64,000 nucleotides of DNA from Bacteroides luti (GCF_900128905.1 NZ_FQTV01000004.1:1-64000); one strand, 5' to 3'. Shown: positions 53,084 through 61,962, numbered from the stretch's first letter. The notes: generated by a model not told the origin, from the sequence alone. Made by a program: numbers and translations.

Positions 53084-55180
53084 GTGCAGATGCCTTTACA
53101 CCTGCACAAATATCCCTTTGTACGTTTCCTGGTTCCCCTGATACTCGGGATATATTTCAGTCATTCGTTTCTGAACGAAACAGAATGTAGCAGGATTGTT
53201 ATGGGCATACTCTGCCTAGTGTGTGGGGTTTCTTTTATTCTTTACCACGTTTTCAAAAAATATACGCACCGCTGGCTCACGGGAGTTTGCATATATCTGC
53301 TACTCTTTACTCTCGGCGCAGCAATAACCGAACTGCATTTATCGTCCGTACACCATCAATGGTCTGCTGAAAAGTGCGTTTACAAAGCACAGCTCACGGA
53401 AGATCCAAAAGAGAAAGAGCACAGCATACTTTGTCCGGTATCGGTAATTGCAAGTCAGGATTCTGCAGGCAGTCATTCAGTAGATAAGAAAGTTCTGCTT
53501 TACCTCACGAAAGATTCAGCAAGCCAACAGCTTAAGCGAGGAGACCAGTTACTTTTTTATGGGCAGATAAACGCACCTCGCAACAACGGAAATCCCGAAG
53601 AGTTTGATTATGCGTCTTATCTGCTTCATCAAAATATTAGCGGAACAGCCTTTGCTTATACCGGTAACTGGCAACTTAAAGGGCACGATCCACACCGAAC
53701 GTTGAAACAAACCGCACTTGATTACCGGAAGATGTTGCTAAAAAAAATAAAGCATCTGGGATTTTCGGGAGATGAATACACCGTTCTTTCGGCTTTGGTT
53801 TTAGGATATCAGGATGAGCTGAGCGAAGATATACGGGAAAGCTATTCTATTTCCGGGGCCAGTCATGTGCTTTCTCTATCAGGTTTGCATATTGGTTTTC
53901 TCTATTTCTTGCTGGAATTTCTGCTGAGCTTTGCCAACAAAAAGAGAGGAACGTTAATCGCAAAACAGCTGATCATTATTATCTTGCTATGGGGATTTGC
54001 TTTCCTCACCGGACTCCTTTCCCCCGTTGTACGATCGGTAATTATGTTTTCATTAATTGCTCTATCCAGAATACGGAACAATCATCCAGTTACGCTCAAC
54101 ACTCTGGCAGTTGCAGCATTATTGATGCTGGTTTACAACCCTTTTTATCTGTACGATGTAAGCTTTCAGCTATCATTCACAGCCATAGCCGGAATTGTTA
54201 TTATCCAGCCATGGCTGGACGGATTGGTTAAAACAGAAAACCGCATTGTGAAATATGTATGGGGATTAATGACTGTTTCTATTGCAGCGCAGATAATAAC
54301 CACTCCCATTATTCTTTATTATTTCTCCCGTTTCTCAACCCATTTTTTGCTGACCAATATCATTGTCGTGCCGCTGGTATCGGTCATTATGTATCTGGCC
54401 GTCTTTACACTCTGCATAGGTTTCATTTCTCCACTGCAAACACTTTTAGCCTTTCTTCTGAAAGAATCTATCAAGTTTCTGAATGGAACAGTGAGTTTTG
54501 TTGAACATCTGCCCTACTCTTCCATTGATCATATTTGGCTCACCTCTGCCGATGTTGCTGTGTTTTATCTGATACTTTTTCTCAGTTCGCTCTATTTCAT
54601 ATCCAGAAAAAGATGGGCACTTTTTGGTTTGTTGCCATGCATCGTAATTCTGATTACCTTCCATGCAAAAGAGAGATATCAGCAACAAAATATTCGTTCA
54701 ATCATTTTTTATAATGCCCGCAACTGTCCCACGGTTCATCTGATAGAATCGCCGGAAACCTCCTATCTCTTTTCAGCCGAAAAAGATAGTGTACACAAGA
54801 AGTTACGTTATGCCACACAGCGTTTCTGGAATAAAAATCTGGCAAACACTCCGCAAATACTTCCTTCTAGCTTTCGTGGTAAATCCATCTGGAAGCAAAA
54901 TGATGTACTTTATTTTGAAGGAAAAACCATCTGCATGATAAAAGATGATAGTTGGCGAAACAAAGTTTCCAACAACCCTTTAAACATTGACTATTTATAT
55001 CTTTGTAAAGGGTATAAAGGTAAATTAGTGTGGCTCATGCCACTTTTCAATACAAAGAAAGTGGTTATTGATGCCTCTTTGAGCGATTACAAACGAAAAG
55101 CTATAGAAAAAGAATGCAAACTTTTAGGCATTGACTATTTCTCAATATCAGAAAAAGGAGCTTACAAAATCACGCTTTAA
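53084..55180 (+). CDS. ComEC/Rec2-family membrane protein without the lactamase domain
   Basis: ComEC forms the inner-membrane channel for DNA uptake. The 698-residue protein has an N-terminal membrane pair, a DUF4131-type OB-like domain (about 90-190) and the competence domain with SGASHVLSLSGLHIGFLYFL and about eight membrane segments (to about 505). The C-terminal part (about 510-698) is soluble but shows no HxHxDH zinc motif, so the usual nuclease-like lactamase domain is missing or highly altered. The frame can start at GTG 53084 or, more likely, at ATG 53090. Confidence 0.88.
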   Translation: MQMPLHLHKYPFVRFLVPLILGIYFSHSFLNETECSRIVMGILCLVCGVSFILYHVFKKYTHRWLTGVCIYLLLFTLGAAITELHLSSVHHQWSAEKCVYKAQLTEDPKEKEHSILCPVSVIASQDSAGSHSVDKKVLLYLTKDSASQQLKRGDQLLFYGQINAPRNNGNPEEFDYASYLLHQNISGTAFAYTGNWQLKGHDPHRTLKQTALDYRKMLLKKIKHLGFSGDEYTVLSALVLGYQDELSEDIRESYSISGASHVLSLSGLHIGFLYFLLEFLLSFANKKRGTLIAKQLIIIILLWGFAFLTGLLSPVVRSVIMFSLIALSRIRNNHPVTLNTLAVAALLMLVYNPFYLYDVSFQLSFTAIAGIVIIQPWLDGLVKTENRIVKYVWGLMTVSIAAQIITTPIILYYFSRFSTHFLLTNIIVVPLVSVIMYLAVFTLCIGFISPLQTLLAFLLKESIKFLNGTVSFVEHLPYSSIDHIWLTSADVAVFYLILFLSSLYFISRKRWALFGLLPCIVILITFHAKERYQQQNIRSIIFYNARNCPTVHLIESPETSYLFSAEKDSVHKKLRYATQRFWNKNLANTPQILPSSFRGKSIWKQNDVLYFEGKTICMIKDDSWRNKVSNNPLNIDYLYLCKGYKGKLVWLMPLFNTKKVVIDASLSDYKRKAIEKECKLLGIDYFSISEKGAYKITL

Positions 55181-55194
55181 TACAAATTAATTTG

Positions 55195-55202
55195 TACTTT
55201 TG
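55195..55202 (+). promoter_or_regulatory. -7 box for the DHH phosphoesterase gene
   Basis: TACTTTTG, followed by TTGC, 26 bases before the start codon and 14 after the comEC stop. Confidence 0.55.
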
Positions 55203-55228
55203 TTGCTCAATATTGAAGATAAACTGTT

Positions 55229-56263
55229 ATGTTGACAAAAATAATAGATCAGGCCAATATCGATCTTTTCGGTGAATGGCTAAAAGAAACTGAGAAAGTA
55301 GTTATTGTATCGCATACTTCACCTGACGGAGATGCTATGGGCTCTTCATTAGGACTTTATCATTTTCTTATTTCGCAGAAGAAAACAGTAAACGTTATTG
55401 TACCCAATGCCTTTCCCGAATTTCTGAAGTGGATGCCGGGTGCAAAGGATATTACACTTTACAATCACGACAAAGAGAAAGCCGATAAACTGGTAGCCGA
55501 TGCCGATATGATTTGCTGTCTCGACTTCAACGGACTGAAACGTATTGACGATCTTGGCTTGGTAGTAAAAGAGGCTAAAGCACGTAAAGTAATGGTAGAT
55601 CATCATCCATTTCCGGATGACTTCTGCTCTATCGTAATGTCTCATCCTGAGATTTCGTCTACATCCGAACTGGTTTTCCGGTTAATCTGTCGCCTTGGTT
55701 ATTTTGATGAAATGACCAAAGAAGGAGCCGAATGTATATATACCGGCATGATGACCGATACAGGCAGCTTTACATATAACTCAAACAGTCAGGAAATATA
55801 CTATATTATCAGTCAGTTAATATCTAAAGGTATCGACAAGGACGATATAAACCGTAACGTTTATAATACTTATTCCGAATGCCGTTTGCGCCTGATGGGA
55901 TATGTCCTTCATTCAAAAATGAAAGTATATCCTGAATCTCATTCGGCTATGATCTGGCTCACTCAGGAAGAACTAAAGAACTTCAACTACGTAAAAGGAG
56001 ATGCGGAAGGTTTTGTAAACATTCCATTGTCTATTAAAGAAGTAAAGTTCTCAGCCTTTTTCCGCGAAGATACAAACATGATAAAGGTTTCGTTACGTTC
56101 TGTGGGAGAATTCCCATGCAACAAATTCGCTTCTGAATACTTCAATGGTGGCGGACACTTGAATGCTTCCGGAGGAGAGTTCTACGGAACAATGCAGGAA
56201 GCTATCGATACCTTCGAAAAGGGATTGAAAAAATATGAGCCGTTATTAACTGCAAATAATTAG
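55229..56263 (+). CDS. DHH/DHHA1 phosphoesterase, NrnA-like
   Basis: The 344-residue protein has DGDA at 33-36, the DHH motif at 124-126 (MVDHHPF) and the C-terminal DHHA1 signature GGGHLNASGG. Enzymes of this type degrade short RNA fragments (nanoRNA) and dephosphorylate pAp; some act on cyclic dinucleotides. There are no added sensor domains, which supports the NrnA-type role. It precedes glmM with a 91-base gap. Confidence 0.88.
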   Translation: MLTKIIDQANIDLFGEWLKETEKVVIVSHTSPDGDAMGSSLGLYHFLISQKKTVNVIVPNAFPEFLKWMPGAKDITLYNHDKEKADKLVADADMICCLDFNGLKRIDDLGLVVKEAKARKVMVDHHPFPDDFCSIVMSHPEISSTSELVFRLICRLGYFDEMTKEGAECIYTGMMTDTGSFTYNSNSQEIYYIISQLISKGIDKDDINRNVYNTYSECRLRLMGYVLHSKMKVYPESHSAMIWLTQEELKNFNYVKGDAEGFVNIPLSIKEVKFSAFFREDTNMIKVSLRSVGEFPCNKFASEYFNGGGHLNASGGEFYGTMQEAIDTFEKGLKKYEPLLTANN

Positions 56264-56354
56264 TTATCCAAGTCTGTTATGGTGAACAGATTATATTAAA
56301 AGCTAATTGAAGTAGTTATTGTATAAATAAAAACAACATTATATTCAAATATCT

Positions 56355-57743
56355 ATGACACTTATCAAATCAATTTCCGGTATCCGCGGAACCATTGGCG
56401 GACAGGCCGGCGAGGGTTTAAACCCACTCGACATTGTAAAATTCACATCTGCTTATGCAACGTTAATCAGAAAGACATGTAAATCTACAAGCAATAAGAT
56501 TGTAGTAGGTCGCGACGCTCGTATTTCAGGTAAAATGGTTAATAACGTAGTTGTTGGAACCTTAATGGGAATGGGCTATGACGTAGTAGATATCGGTTTG
56601 GCTTCTACTCCAACTACAGAACTTGCCGTTACAATGGAAGGTGCTTGCGGAGGTATTATTCTTACTGCCAGCCACAATCCAAAACAATGGAATGCACTGA
56701 AGCTGTTAAATGAGTACGGAGAGTTCCTGAATGCAGCAGAAGGAGAAGAAGTTCTTCGTATAGCAGAAGCAGAAGAGTTTACTTATGCCGAAGTAGACAG
56801 TCTGGGATCTTATCGTGAAGATTTAACTTACAACAAAAAGCATATTGAAAGTGTATTAGCACTTAAATTAGTTGACGTGGAAGCTATCCGCAAAGCCGAC
56901 TTCAAAGTAGCTATTGACTGTGTTAACTCTGTGGGAGGTATCATTCTTCCTGAATTGTTTGAAGCTTTGGGCGTAAAGCATGTTGAAAAGCTATATTGCG
57001 AACCTACTGGTAACTTCCAACACAATCCTGAACCGCTTGAAAAGAACTTAGGAGACATCATGAACCTGATGAAGAGCGGCAAAGCTGATGTTGCATTCGT
57101 GGTTGACCCTGACGTAGACCGCTTGGCAATGATTTGCGAAGACGGAAAAATGTACGGAGAAGAATATACATTGGTAACAGTTGCCGATTACGTATTGAAG
57201 CACACTCCGGGAAATACCGTTTCGAACTTAAGCTCTACTCGTGCTCTTCGCGACGTAACCCGTAAATACGGACAGACTTACAATGCTGCTGCTGTAGGTG
57301 AAGTAAACGTGGTAACTAAAATGAAAGATACTAATGCTGTAATCGGTGGTGAAGGCAATGGTGGAGTTATCTATCCTGAAAGCCACTACGGACGCGATGC
57401 ATTGGTTGGTATCGCTCTTTTCCTTAGCCATCTGGCTCACGAAGGAAAGAAGGTAAGCGAACTGAGAGCTACTTATCCTCCTTACTTTATTGCTAAAAAC
57501 AAAGTGGAGCTAACTCCTTCAATTGATGTAGATGCTATTCTGGCTAAAGTAAAAGAAATCTATGCAAAAGAAGAAATCAACGATATTGATGGCGTTAAGA
57601 TTGACTTCCCAGATAAATGGGTTCACTTGAGAAAAAGTAACACAGAACCAATTATCCGTGTATATTCTGAAGCCTCAACAATGGAAGCTGCAGAAGAAAT
57701 TGGTCAGAAGATTATGGATGTAATTGCTGAACTGGCAAAATAA
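56355..57743 (+). CDS. phosphoglucosamine mutase / phosphohexomutase
   Basis: This enzyme converts glucosamine-6-phosphate to glucosamine-1-phosphate for cell-wall synthesis, or acts on related hexose phosphates. The 462-residue protein has the catalytic TASHNP with Ser106, the magnesium loop DPDVDR at 251-256, the sugar loop GGEGNGGVIYP and the phosphate-binding RKSNTEPIIRVY. GlmM is the best call; a phosphomannomutase role is the alternative. Confidence 0.88.
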   Translation: MTLIKSISGIRGTIGGQAGEGLNPLDIVKFTSAYATLIRKTCKSTSNKIVVGRDARISGKMVNNVVVGTLMGMGYDVVDIGLASTPTTELAVTMEGACGGIILTASHNPKQWNALKLLNEYGEFLNAAEGEEVLRIAEAEEFTYAEVDSLGSYREDLTYNKKHIESVLALKLVDVEAIRKADFKVAIDCVNSVGGIILPELFEALGVKHVEKLYCEPTGNFQHNPEPLEKNLGDIMNLMKSGKADVAFVVDPDVDRLAMICEDGKMYGEEYTLVTVADYVLKHTPGNTVSNLSSTRALRDVTRKYGQTYNAAAVGEVNVVTKMKDTNAVIGGEGNGGVIYPESHYGRDALVGIALFLSHLAHEGKKVSELRATYPPYFIAKNKVELTPSIDVDAILAKVKEIYAKEEINDIDGVKIDFPDKWVHLRKSNTEPIIRVYSEASTMEAAEEIGQKIMDVIAELAK

Positions 57744-57767
57744 AATTCATCCTTTACAATATTAAAT

Positions 57768-57810
57768 GAGCGAAGAAGGTAGATCAGTTTTCTTCGCTCT
57801 TTTTTATTTT
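57768..57810 (+). terminator. terminator of glmM
   Basis: GAGCGAAGAA and TTCTTCGCTC form a perfect 10-base stem around a 12-base loop, followed by TTTTTTATTTT. Its sequence is very similar to the terminator at 59364-59404. Confidence 0.92.
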
Positions 57811-57937
57811 GTATGTTTGCGATAATATTATCATAAATGAAACGGGCCTGAAACTAAAATCCTGATAAAACAAGAATCATTGTCTGTACAATATCTTTAG
57901 GATTAATAAAATGGTAAAGGCTTTAAATAATGCAACA

Positions 57938-59317
57938 ATGAAAAAAATAATTTGTTTGAGTCTGTTTTTGCTATTCGCAAACATCATGTTTGCTCAGAAT
58001 GAACAGGCATTGTATGAATCAATTTTAAGTAAAATTACTCCTCCGTCTATTCCCGAAAAGACAGTAAACATTACCCGTTACGGAGCAAAAGGCGATGGTG
58101 TAAAAGATTGCAAGCCAGCGTTCGACAAGGCAATGAAAGCCGCCCTGAAAAGCAAAGGAGGATTTCACATTGTTGTTCCCGCCGGTGTATATTTTATAAA
58201 AGGCCCAATTCACTTTGTAAGCAATGTCTGTCTTGATTTGGCCGAAGGAGCCGAACTGAAGTTCAGCGATAATCCTGCTGATTATCTTCCGGTTGTATCA
58301 ACAAGCTGGGAAGGAACATTCGTTTCTAATTACAGTCCGTTTATTTATGGATACGAAGTAGAAAACGTTTCAATAATCGGTAAAGGAAAAATAGACGGAA
58401 ATGCACAGAATACTTTTGGTACATGGAGAAGCAATCAGGAAAAAGATGTTGAGCGTACACGTTATGTGAACCATAATAATGTGCCGTTTGCCGAACGTAG
58501 CTTTGGTGAAGGACATTACTTACGTCCACAACTGATACAGTTTTACAAATCTAAAAACATATTATTGGAAGGTGTGTTTATAACCAATTCCCCTTTCTGG
58601 TGCATTCATTTACTTAAAAGTGAAAACATTACTTGTAGAAAACTGAAATACGATGCCAAACTGGTAAATAACGACGGTATTGATCCTGAGTATTCAAAGA
58701 ATATCCTTATTGAAGATATTGATTTCAATAACGGAGATGATAATGTTGCCATAAAAGCTGGTAGAGACAACGAAGGACGTGCTACAGCAACACCGTCGGA
58801 GAATATTATTATCCGGAATTGTCGCTTTAAGGGACTACACGGCGTGGTATTAGGAAGCGAAATGTCATCCGGCATTCAAAATGTATTCGTGAGAGATTGC
58901 TCATTTGCCGGTTATTGCAAACGAGGTATTTATTTTAAAACAAATCCCGATCGTGGTGGCTTTATTCGCCATATCTATATAAATAATGTAGAATTCGATA
59001 ATGTTGAAGATCTGTTCTTTATAACATCAGCCTATGCCCGTACCGAGACCAACCAATTTAATGTAACTGATATTTGTGATGTATATGTAAATGGGCTGAA
59101 ATGCAAGAAGGCATCGAATGCCGGATTAGTAATTCAGGGCTATCCAAAGAATATTGTACATGATATTCACTTCAAGAACGTAGAAGTTCAGGAAGCAAAG
59201 ATAGGTGTTAGCTTCACGAATGCAGAACGTATTGAGATGTCTAATGTCACTATTGGAGGCATTGTAGGTGCTCCATCTACAGTTTCGGACAAAGATAAAA
59301 TCTTTGAAAAAAAATAA
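57938..59317 (+). CDS. GH28 family galacturonidase outside the pectin locus
   Basis: Start taken at Met 57938 because MKKIICLSLFLLFANIMFAQ is a complete signal peptide; the longer frame from 57911 adds nine residues. The 459-residue beta-helix protein has NNDG at 244-247 (Asp246), GDD at 266-268 and His301 in GLHGVVLGSE; the usual RIK is replaced by YFK at 332-334. It is therefore an unusual GH28, likely an exo-enzyme with a different subsite. It stands alone among housekeeping genes, more than 23 kb from the pectin locus, with its own terminator. Confidence 0.87.
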   Translation: MKKIICLSLFLLFANIMFAQNEQALYESILSKITPPSIPEKTVNITRYGAKGDGVKDCKPAFDKAMKAALKSKGGFHIVVPAGVYFIKGPIHFVSNVCLDLAEGAELKFSDNPADYLPVVSTSWEGTFVSNYSPFIYGYEVENVSIIGKGKIDGNAQNTFGTWRSNQEKDVERTRYVNHNNVPFAERSFGEGHYLRPQLIQFYKSKNILLEGVFITNSPFWCIHLLKSENITCRKLKYDAKLVNNDGIDPEYSKNILIEDIDFNNGDDNVAIKAGRDNEGRATATPSENIIIRNCRFKGLHGVVLGSEMSSGIQNVFVRDCSFAGYCKRGIYFKTNPDRGGFIRHIYINNVEFDNVEDLFFITSAYARTETNQFNVTDICDVYVNGLKCKKASNAGLVIQGYPKNIVHDIHFKNVEVQEAKIGVSFTNAERIEMSNVTIGGIVGAPSTVSDKDKIFEKK

Positions 59318-59363
59318 TTTTAGCTTTTCAATAAGCATTTCCTATATCCTATTATAAAACAAA

Positions 59364-59404
59364 ACGAGCGAAGAAGGTAAGTCTGCCTTCTTCGCTCGTT
59401 TTTA
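59364..59404 (+). terminator. terminator of the isolated GH28 gene
   Basis: ACGAGCGAAGAAGG and CCTTCTTCGCTCGT form a perfect 14-base stem around an 8-base loop, followed by TTTTTATT. Confidence 0.93.
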
Positions 59405-59423
59405 TTGGTCATACTTTTTGTTC

Positions 59424-59506
59424 TACACCCGGGTGTAAATAACCGGTACACCCGGGTGTAACAATCTTCTCCATCCGGGTGTACGGATAACTTCCACCCG
59501 GGTGTA
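59424..59506. repeat. phased palindrome array D (4 copies, exact 23 bp period)
   Basis: Copies start at 59424, 59447, 59470 and 59493. The first two are the perfect palindrome TACACCCGGGTGTA; the last two keep CCGGGTGTA with changes in the left half. The 9-base spacers differ. The GC-rich cores stand out in AT-rich surroundings. It lies between two genes that end toward each other, so a promoter role is unlikely. Confidence 0.92.
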
Positions 59507-59760
59507 CCAGGATTTATCACTTTTTAGAAATAAAATCTGATTAATTGAATGCAAAGGAAAGATTATAATAATAAGATTTGTGCCTTATTCAAGTTAGGAT
59601 TATTAATCGCAGGATTGCTTCTATTCTAACTCATTTAGGCAGAGTCAAACAACTAAAACTCTAATAAAAAACATTTATATATCTTAGAGATTTGCATTAT
59701 CGACATATAACTTCATCTGAACAAATAAAGAACCACCAGAATCAGGACGAGACTAAGCGC

Positions 59761-59852
59761 TAGATTGCTAGATCAATTAAATTTGATCTAGCACCTATAT
59801 AATACTTATATACAACAGTTTAAGCACCTACTGCCAGATTGCTAGATCAATT
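59761..59852. repeat. hairpin with repeated arm
   Basis: TGCTAGATCAA (59766-59776) pairs perfectly with TTGATCTAGCA (59783-59793) around a 6-base loop. The longer left arm AGATTGCTAGATCAATT is repeated at 59836-59852, 74 bases away. No U tract follows on either strand. Confidence 0.75.
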
Positions 59853-59905
59853 TCTCATTTTTAATATTTATGAGAGAGATAGCGGATAAACAGAAATAAA
59901 AAGAA

Positions 59906-60148
59906 TTAATGCTTTTTTGAGGAGAACAGCGAAGAAACCCAAAGCAGAGCAATGGCACCTACAGTTGCTGTTACTAAGTGTCCGATAGATCCTGTGGTGT
60001 AAATGCCGAGTAAACCAAACAGCCAACTGCCCAACACACCACCTATTATTCCGAGAATCAGGTTCACAAAACAACCAAAGCCACCGCCTCTCATTATCTT
60101 GCCGGCTACATAACCAGCTATGATGCCAATAACAATACCACCCAACAT
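59906..60148 (-). CDS. GlsB/YeaQ/YmgE-family stress membrane protein
   Basis: The 80-residue protein has three hydrophobic, glycine-rich segments (GGIVIGIIAGYVAGKIM, LILGIIGGVLGSWLFGLLG, ATVGAIALLWVSSLF) and ends SSKKH, typical of the transglycosylase-associated family. These small inner-membrane proteins are stress-induced; their precise role is unclear. It is 38 bases after the NUDIX gene and probably the last gene of that operon. Confidence 0.92.
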   Translation of the reverse strand: MLGGIVIGIIAGYVAGKIMRGGGFGCFVNLILGIIGGVLGSWLFGLLGIYTTGSIGHLVTATVGAIALLWVSSLFSSKKH

Positions 60149-60186
60149 ACCACTATTCTTTTAAGGTTATACTATTTCTTAAGTTA

Positions 60187-60705
60187 TCATTCAATACCGG
60201 GAAGCAAATTCACTCGCTTAATCTCGCCTTCGAAATTTGGCGTAAATACCTCTTTCCCGATATTCTCCTTTATTTCCTGAATGCCCCAAAATCGTCCACC
60301 AGCTAGCTCCTCTTTACTGGGAGTAATCTCACCATTATAGATGGTTTTATATACAAAGACAAGTTCTTTTTCTACTTTAGATTCGAACACATAACTGGTA
60401 ACAAACTGAGGTTCGTATTCGGTAATACCAAGTTCCTCGCTTACTTCACGCTTCAAGGCCTGCTCAGCATTCTCGCCTAAATCAATATGTCCGCCTACCG
60501 CTGTATCCCATTTATCGGGCTGAATATCTTTCCATGCCGGACGCTTCTGCAGGAACAGCTCACCTTTATCGTTAAATACATGAAGGTGTACCACCGGGTG
60601 CAATAGCTTACTACCGTTATGGCACTCCCCTCTCGAAGCAGCTCCGGTTATATTTCCCAATTCATCTACCAACGGGAACATCTCTTCATTATTATCTTTA
60701 TACAT
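60187..60705 (-). CDS. NUDIX hydrolase (Idi/YfcD-like)
   Basis: The 172-residue protein has a complete Nudix box from Gly72 to Ile94 (G-x5-E-x7-REVSEELGI). The opening MFPLVDELGNITGAASRGECH resembles the isopentenyl-diphosphate isomerase-like/YfcD group rather than MutT. The substrate is not known. It starts 12 bases after the queA stop. Confidence 0.88.
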   Translation of the reverse strand: MYKDNNEEMFPLVDELGNITGAASRGECHNGSKLLHPVVHLHVFNDKGELFLQKRPAWKDIQPDKWDTAVGGHIDLGENAEQALKREVSEELGITEYEPQFVTSYVFESKVEKELVFVYKTIYNGEITPSKEELAGGRFWGIQEIKENIGKEVFTPNFEGEIKRVNLLPGIE

Positions 60706-60717
60706 AAGTCTATCTCT

Positions 60718-61935
60718 TTAAGGAATCAGTAATGAACTATCTCCATAACTCAGGAAACGGAAATCGTGACTCAACGCATAATCGTATATCTTCTTCCAGT
60801 CGCCATGAACGAATGCCGAAACCAGCAATAACAATGTACTTTGTGGCTGATGGAAATTGGTTACAATAGCTTTTACAATGTGGTATTCATATCCCGGAGC
60901 AATAATAATCTGCGTACTGCTATGCAGCACTTCCAGTCCATTACGATTCATGTAAGCAAGAATATGCTCAAGAGCCTCAACAGCTGTCAGATCCGGAAGA
61001 AACTTATACGGTTGCCACTGGTTTACATGAAGTTCCTTTTCAGTAGCATCAGGATGTCGACTTAAAGTTACACCCATGTGGTAAAGGCTTTCGAGTGTGC
61101 GAACCGAAGTTGTACCAACAGCTACAGCCCTCCCTTGGTGAGCAATAAGCCTTTCAATGGTTTTTCTTGTTACAGAAATAAACTCCGTATGCATTTCGTG
61201 ATCTGCAATTTCCTCACTCTTCACAGGACGGAACGTTCCGGCACCTACATGCAAAGTCAATTCTTCCAGTTCCACACCACGCTTTTCCAAATCCTGCATA
61301 ACTCCTTCAGTAAAATGAAGTCCGGCTGTAGGAGCAGCCACCGACCCATCAATCTTTGAATAAACAGTCTGGTAGGTCTCCTTATCACTTTCCTGAGTTT
61401 CCCTGTTGAGATATGGAGGAATAGGCAGTTCGCCAACAACTTCAAGAATCTCGGCAAAAGTAACTTCTTTATTATTCCATGAAAAATAAATCCAGTGACT
61501 TGTGCCACGACATTCTCCCCGGGTAGCTTTCAATACCACCGGCATTCCTTTTACCACAATCTCCCGGGTAAGAGATCCCTCTTTCCATTTCTTCAGGTTA
61601 CCAATCATACAAAGCCAGCTGCATCTCTCGGTCTGCTGAAAAGAAAGCACATAATCATTCGGAGCAATAGGTTCCAGACAGAACACTTCAATCAGAGCGC
61701 CAGTCTCTTTACGGAAATGAAGCCGTGCCTGAATTACCTTCGTATTATTAAATATCATCAGACTTCCGGCCGGAATAAGTTCGGGCAGAGAAGTAAATAT
61801 CGTTTCACTCACGTTTCCATGCTTATAGACAAGCAACTTAGACTGATCTCGCACAGGAAGCGGAAATTTTGCAATTCGCTCATCCGGCAACGGATAATTG
61901 AACTCACTAATCTTAATATGTTTTGTTTCTTCCAT
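60718..61935 (-). CDS. S-adenosylmethionine:tRNA ribosyltransferase-isomerase
   Basis: QueA carries out the second-last step of queuosine synthesis on tRNA. The 405-residue protein shows FNYPLPDERIAKFPL, LMIFNNTKVIQARL, VAAPTAGLHFT, LHVGAGTFRPV and the late TNFHQPQSTLLLLVSAF. The alpha-helical and beta-barrel parts look complete. It leads the queA-NUDIX-GlsB operon. Confidence 0.95.
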   Translation of the reverse strand: MEETKHIKISEFNYPLPDERIAKFPLPVRDQSKLLVYKHGNVSETIFTSLPELIPAGSLMIFNNTKVIQARLHFRKETGALIEVFCLEPIAPNDYVLSFQQTERCSWLCMIGNLKKWKEGSLTREIVVKGMPVVLKATRGECRGTSHWIYFSWNNKEVTFAEILEVVGELPIPPYLNRETQESDKETYQTVYSKIDGSVAAPTAGLHFTEGVMQDLEKRGVELEELTLHVGAGTFRPVKSEEIADHEMHTEFISVTRKTIERLIAHQGRAVAVGTTSVRTLESLYHMGVTLSRHPDATEKELHVNQWQPYKFLPDLTAVEALEHILAYMNRNGLEVLHSSTQIIIAPGYEYHIVKAIVTNFHQPQSTLLLLVSAFVHGDWKKIYDYALSHDFRFLSYGDSSLLIP

Positions 61936-61954
61936 CTTTTCTTTTCTATCTCGG

Positions 61955-61962
61955 CAAAATTA
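61955..61962 (-). promoter_or_regulatory. -7 box for queA
   Basis: The minus strand reads TAATTTTG, matching TAnnTTTG, 20 bases before the start codon. No clear -33 element. Confidence 0.42.

Larger units (their letters stand above)
59318..59905. other. 588-base convergent intergenic region
   Basis: No gene is seen. The region carries the GH28 terminator (59364-59404), phased array D (59424-59506) and a hairpin with a repeated arm (59761-59852). The rest is AT-rich. Genes on both sides point inward, so the repeats here are not in a promoter region for either neighbour. Confidence 0.65.

Noticed and set aside
59424..59506. CRISPR array
   Set aside because: The repeated unit is only 14 bases with 9-base spacers, too short for any CRISPR type, and no cas genes are in the window. 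The same holds for the other phased arrays.
59761..59852. Terminator for the GlsB operon
   Set aside because: The hairpin is more than 100 bases past the stop codon and has no U tract on the minus strand.
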